The notes under the pieces were generated by a model. It saw only the letters and a list, made by a program, of their open reading frames with translations. It did not search any database and had not been told where the DNA came from. Shown piece by piece: positions 6,646 to 6,730 of a stretch of 6,730 bases of DNA (its first letter is position 1; each line of letters starts with the position of its first letter). The translations under genes were made by a program, and so were the position numbers. The stretch is from CAZTAO01 sp964611645 (GTDB lineage: Bacteria > Armatimonadota > UBA5829). Location: positions 1-6,730 of the forward strand of contig CAZTAO010000122.1 of the NCBI GenBank assembly GCA_964611645.1, given 5' to 3'.

Positions 6646-6674
6646 TCCCTCCAGGTTCGGAGAACCTGGAGGGA
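6646..6674. repeat. Perfect 12-bp inverted repeat
   Basis: TCCCTCCAGGTT and AACCTGGAGGGA flank the 5-base CGGAG. No T-run follows on either strand, so it does not fit a rho-independent terminator. On the minus strand the 3' arm contains GGAGGG, 9 bases before an in-frame ATG at 6637, so the hairpin would hide that alternative binding site. Confidence 0.8.
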
Positions 6675-6696
6675 TGCAGGGCAATCGCTTTAGAAA

Positions 6697-6716
6697 AGGG
6701 CTTGGAGCAGGGCTTG
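6697..6716. repeat. Direct repeat AGGGCTTG, 12-base period
   Basis: AGGGCTTG occurs at 6697-6704 and again at 6709-6716, separated by GAGC. Two half-sites about one helical turn apart could be a regulator binding site for the downstream minus-strand gene, but chance is possible. Confidence 0.45.
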
Positions 6717-6730
6717 TACTTTCTGTGTAT

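Larger units (their letters stand above)
6518..6730 (-). promoter_or_regulatory. Structured leader upstream of the HEAT lipoprotein gene, possible RNA switch
   Basis: No separate gene is apparent in these 213 bases; they hold a dense set of inverted repeats. In plus-strand coordinates: a 12-bp stem (6646-6657 with 6663-6674, loop CGGAG); a perfect 7-bp stem GATGGCA/TGCCATC (6617-6623 with 6632-6638); a perfect 7-bp stem AAGCAGG/CCTGCTT with loop TTTT (6596-6602 with 6607-6613); and an 18-base near-palindrome (6575-6592). GTGCAAG at 6592-6598 can pair with CTTGCAC at 6549-6555 or at 6527-6533; the latter overlaps the ribosome binding site, and the former pairing competes with the 6596-6613 hairpin. 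Such mutually exclusive pairings are typical of riboswitches and attenuators. No known class is recognised, and no promoter with a good match is seen. The stretch could instead be a mobile repeat or DNA-binding sites. Confidence 0.4.

Noticed and set aside
6610..6650. Fluoride riboswitch, suggested by GATGGC and AACTGCC on the minus strand
   Set aside because: The needed GGCGATG...CGCC stem and the CTGATG-CTAC end are absent; shared short words are not enough.
6646..6674. Rho-independent terminator
   Set aside because: The stem is strong but no T-run follows on either strand.
6590..6680. SAM-I riboswitch, suggested by minus-strand GGAGGGAAC, CCCGATG and GCAAC in this order
   Set aside because: The conserved GGTGCCAATTCC-like segment and the GCAACC box are not met, no closing P1 stem is visible, and GGAGGG is locked in a 12-bp hairpin. 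The likeness is partial.

Overview
The window is GC-rich, ordinary-looking bacterial chromosomal DNA with six protein genes packed at normal density and no transposase, tRNA, rRNA, CRISPR or phage gene. The protein types present are two glycoside-hydrolase-like TIM-barrel proteins, a HEAT-repeat lipoprotein ending in a W-x-x-W-W motif, a SIMPL-domain exported protein and a PhnB-like VOC protein. This mix, the strong GGAGG-type ribosome binding sites and the lipoprotein signal suggest a free-living bacterium of the Armatimonadota/Planctomycetota kind. That placement is inference from gene style, not from a marker gene.

Layout. Bases 43-1188 (+) encode a family-10-like glycosidase protein whose N-terminus is uncertain. 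It converges, with only 4 bases between stop codons, on a minus-strand run of three genes. Read in transcription order these are a SIMPL-domain (DUF541) exported protein (4145-3357), an exported glycoside-hydrolase-like protein starting at TTG (3278-2058), and an unrecognised cytoplasmic protein (1981-1193). The gaps inside this run are 78 and 76 bases. The first gap carries a short dispersed repeat of the GCTGAACTTGTTTCAGC type. A plausible sigma-70-like promoter for the run lies at 4206-4235. Divergent from it is a PhnB-like VOC (glyoxalase superfamily) gene (4311-4808, +), followed by a weak candidate terminator. This gene converges on a HEAT-repeat lipoprotein gene (6517-4949, -).

The most unusual part is the 213-base leader upstream of the HEAT lipoprotein (6518-6730). 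It holds three consecutive perfect hairpins, a near-palindrome, and a heptamer (CTTGCAC read on the minus strand) that can pair with either of two downstream GTGCAAG copies, the second of which runs into the ribosome binding site. This looks like a possible RNA switch or attenuator of no class I can name. I cannot run folding or searches, so it is a hypothesis.

Functionally the two glycosidase-like genes suggest polysaccharide or glycoside processing. The SIMPL and HEAT proteins are envelope proteins of unknown role. Nothing in the window ties the six genes into one clearly defined pathway.
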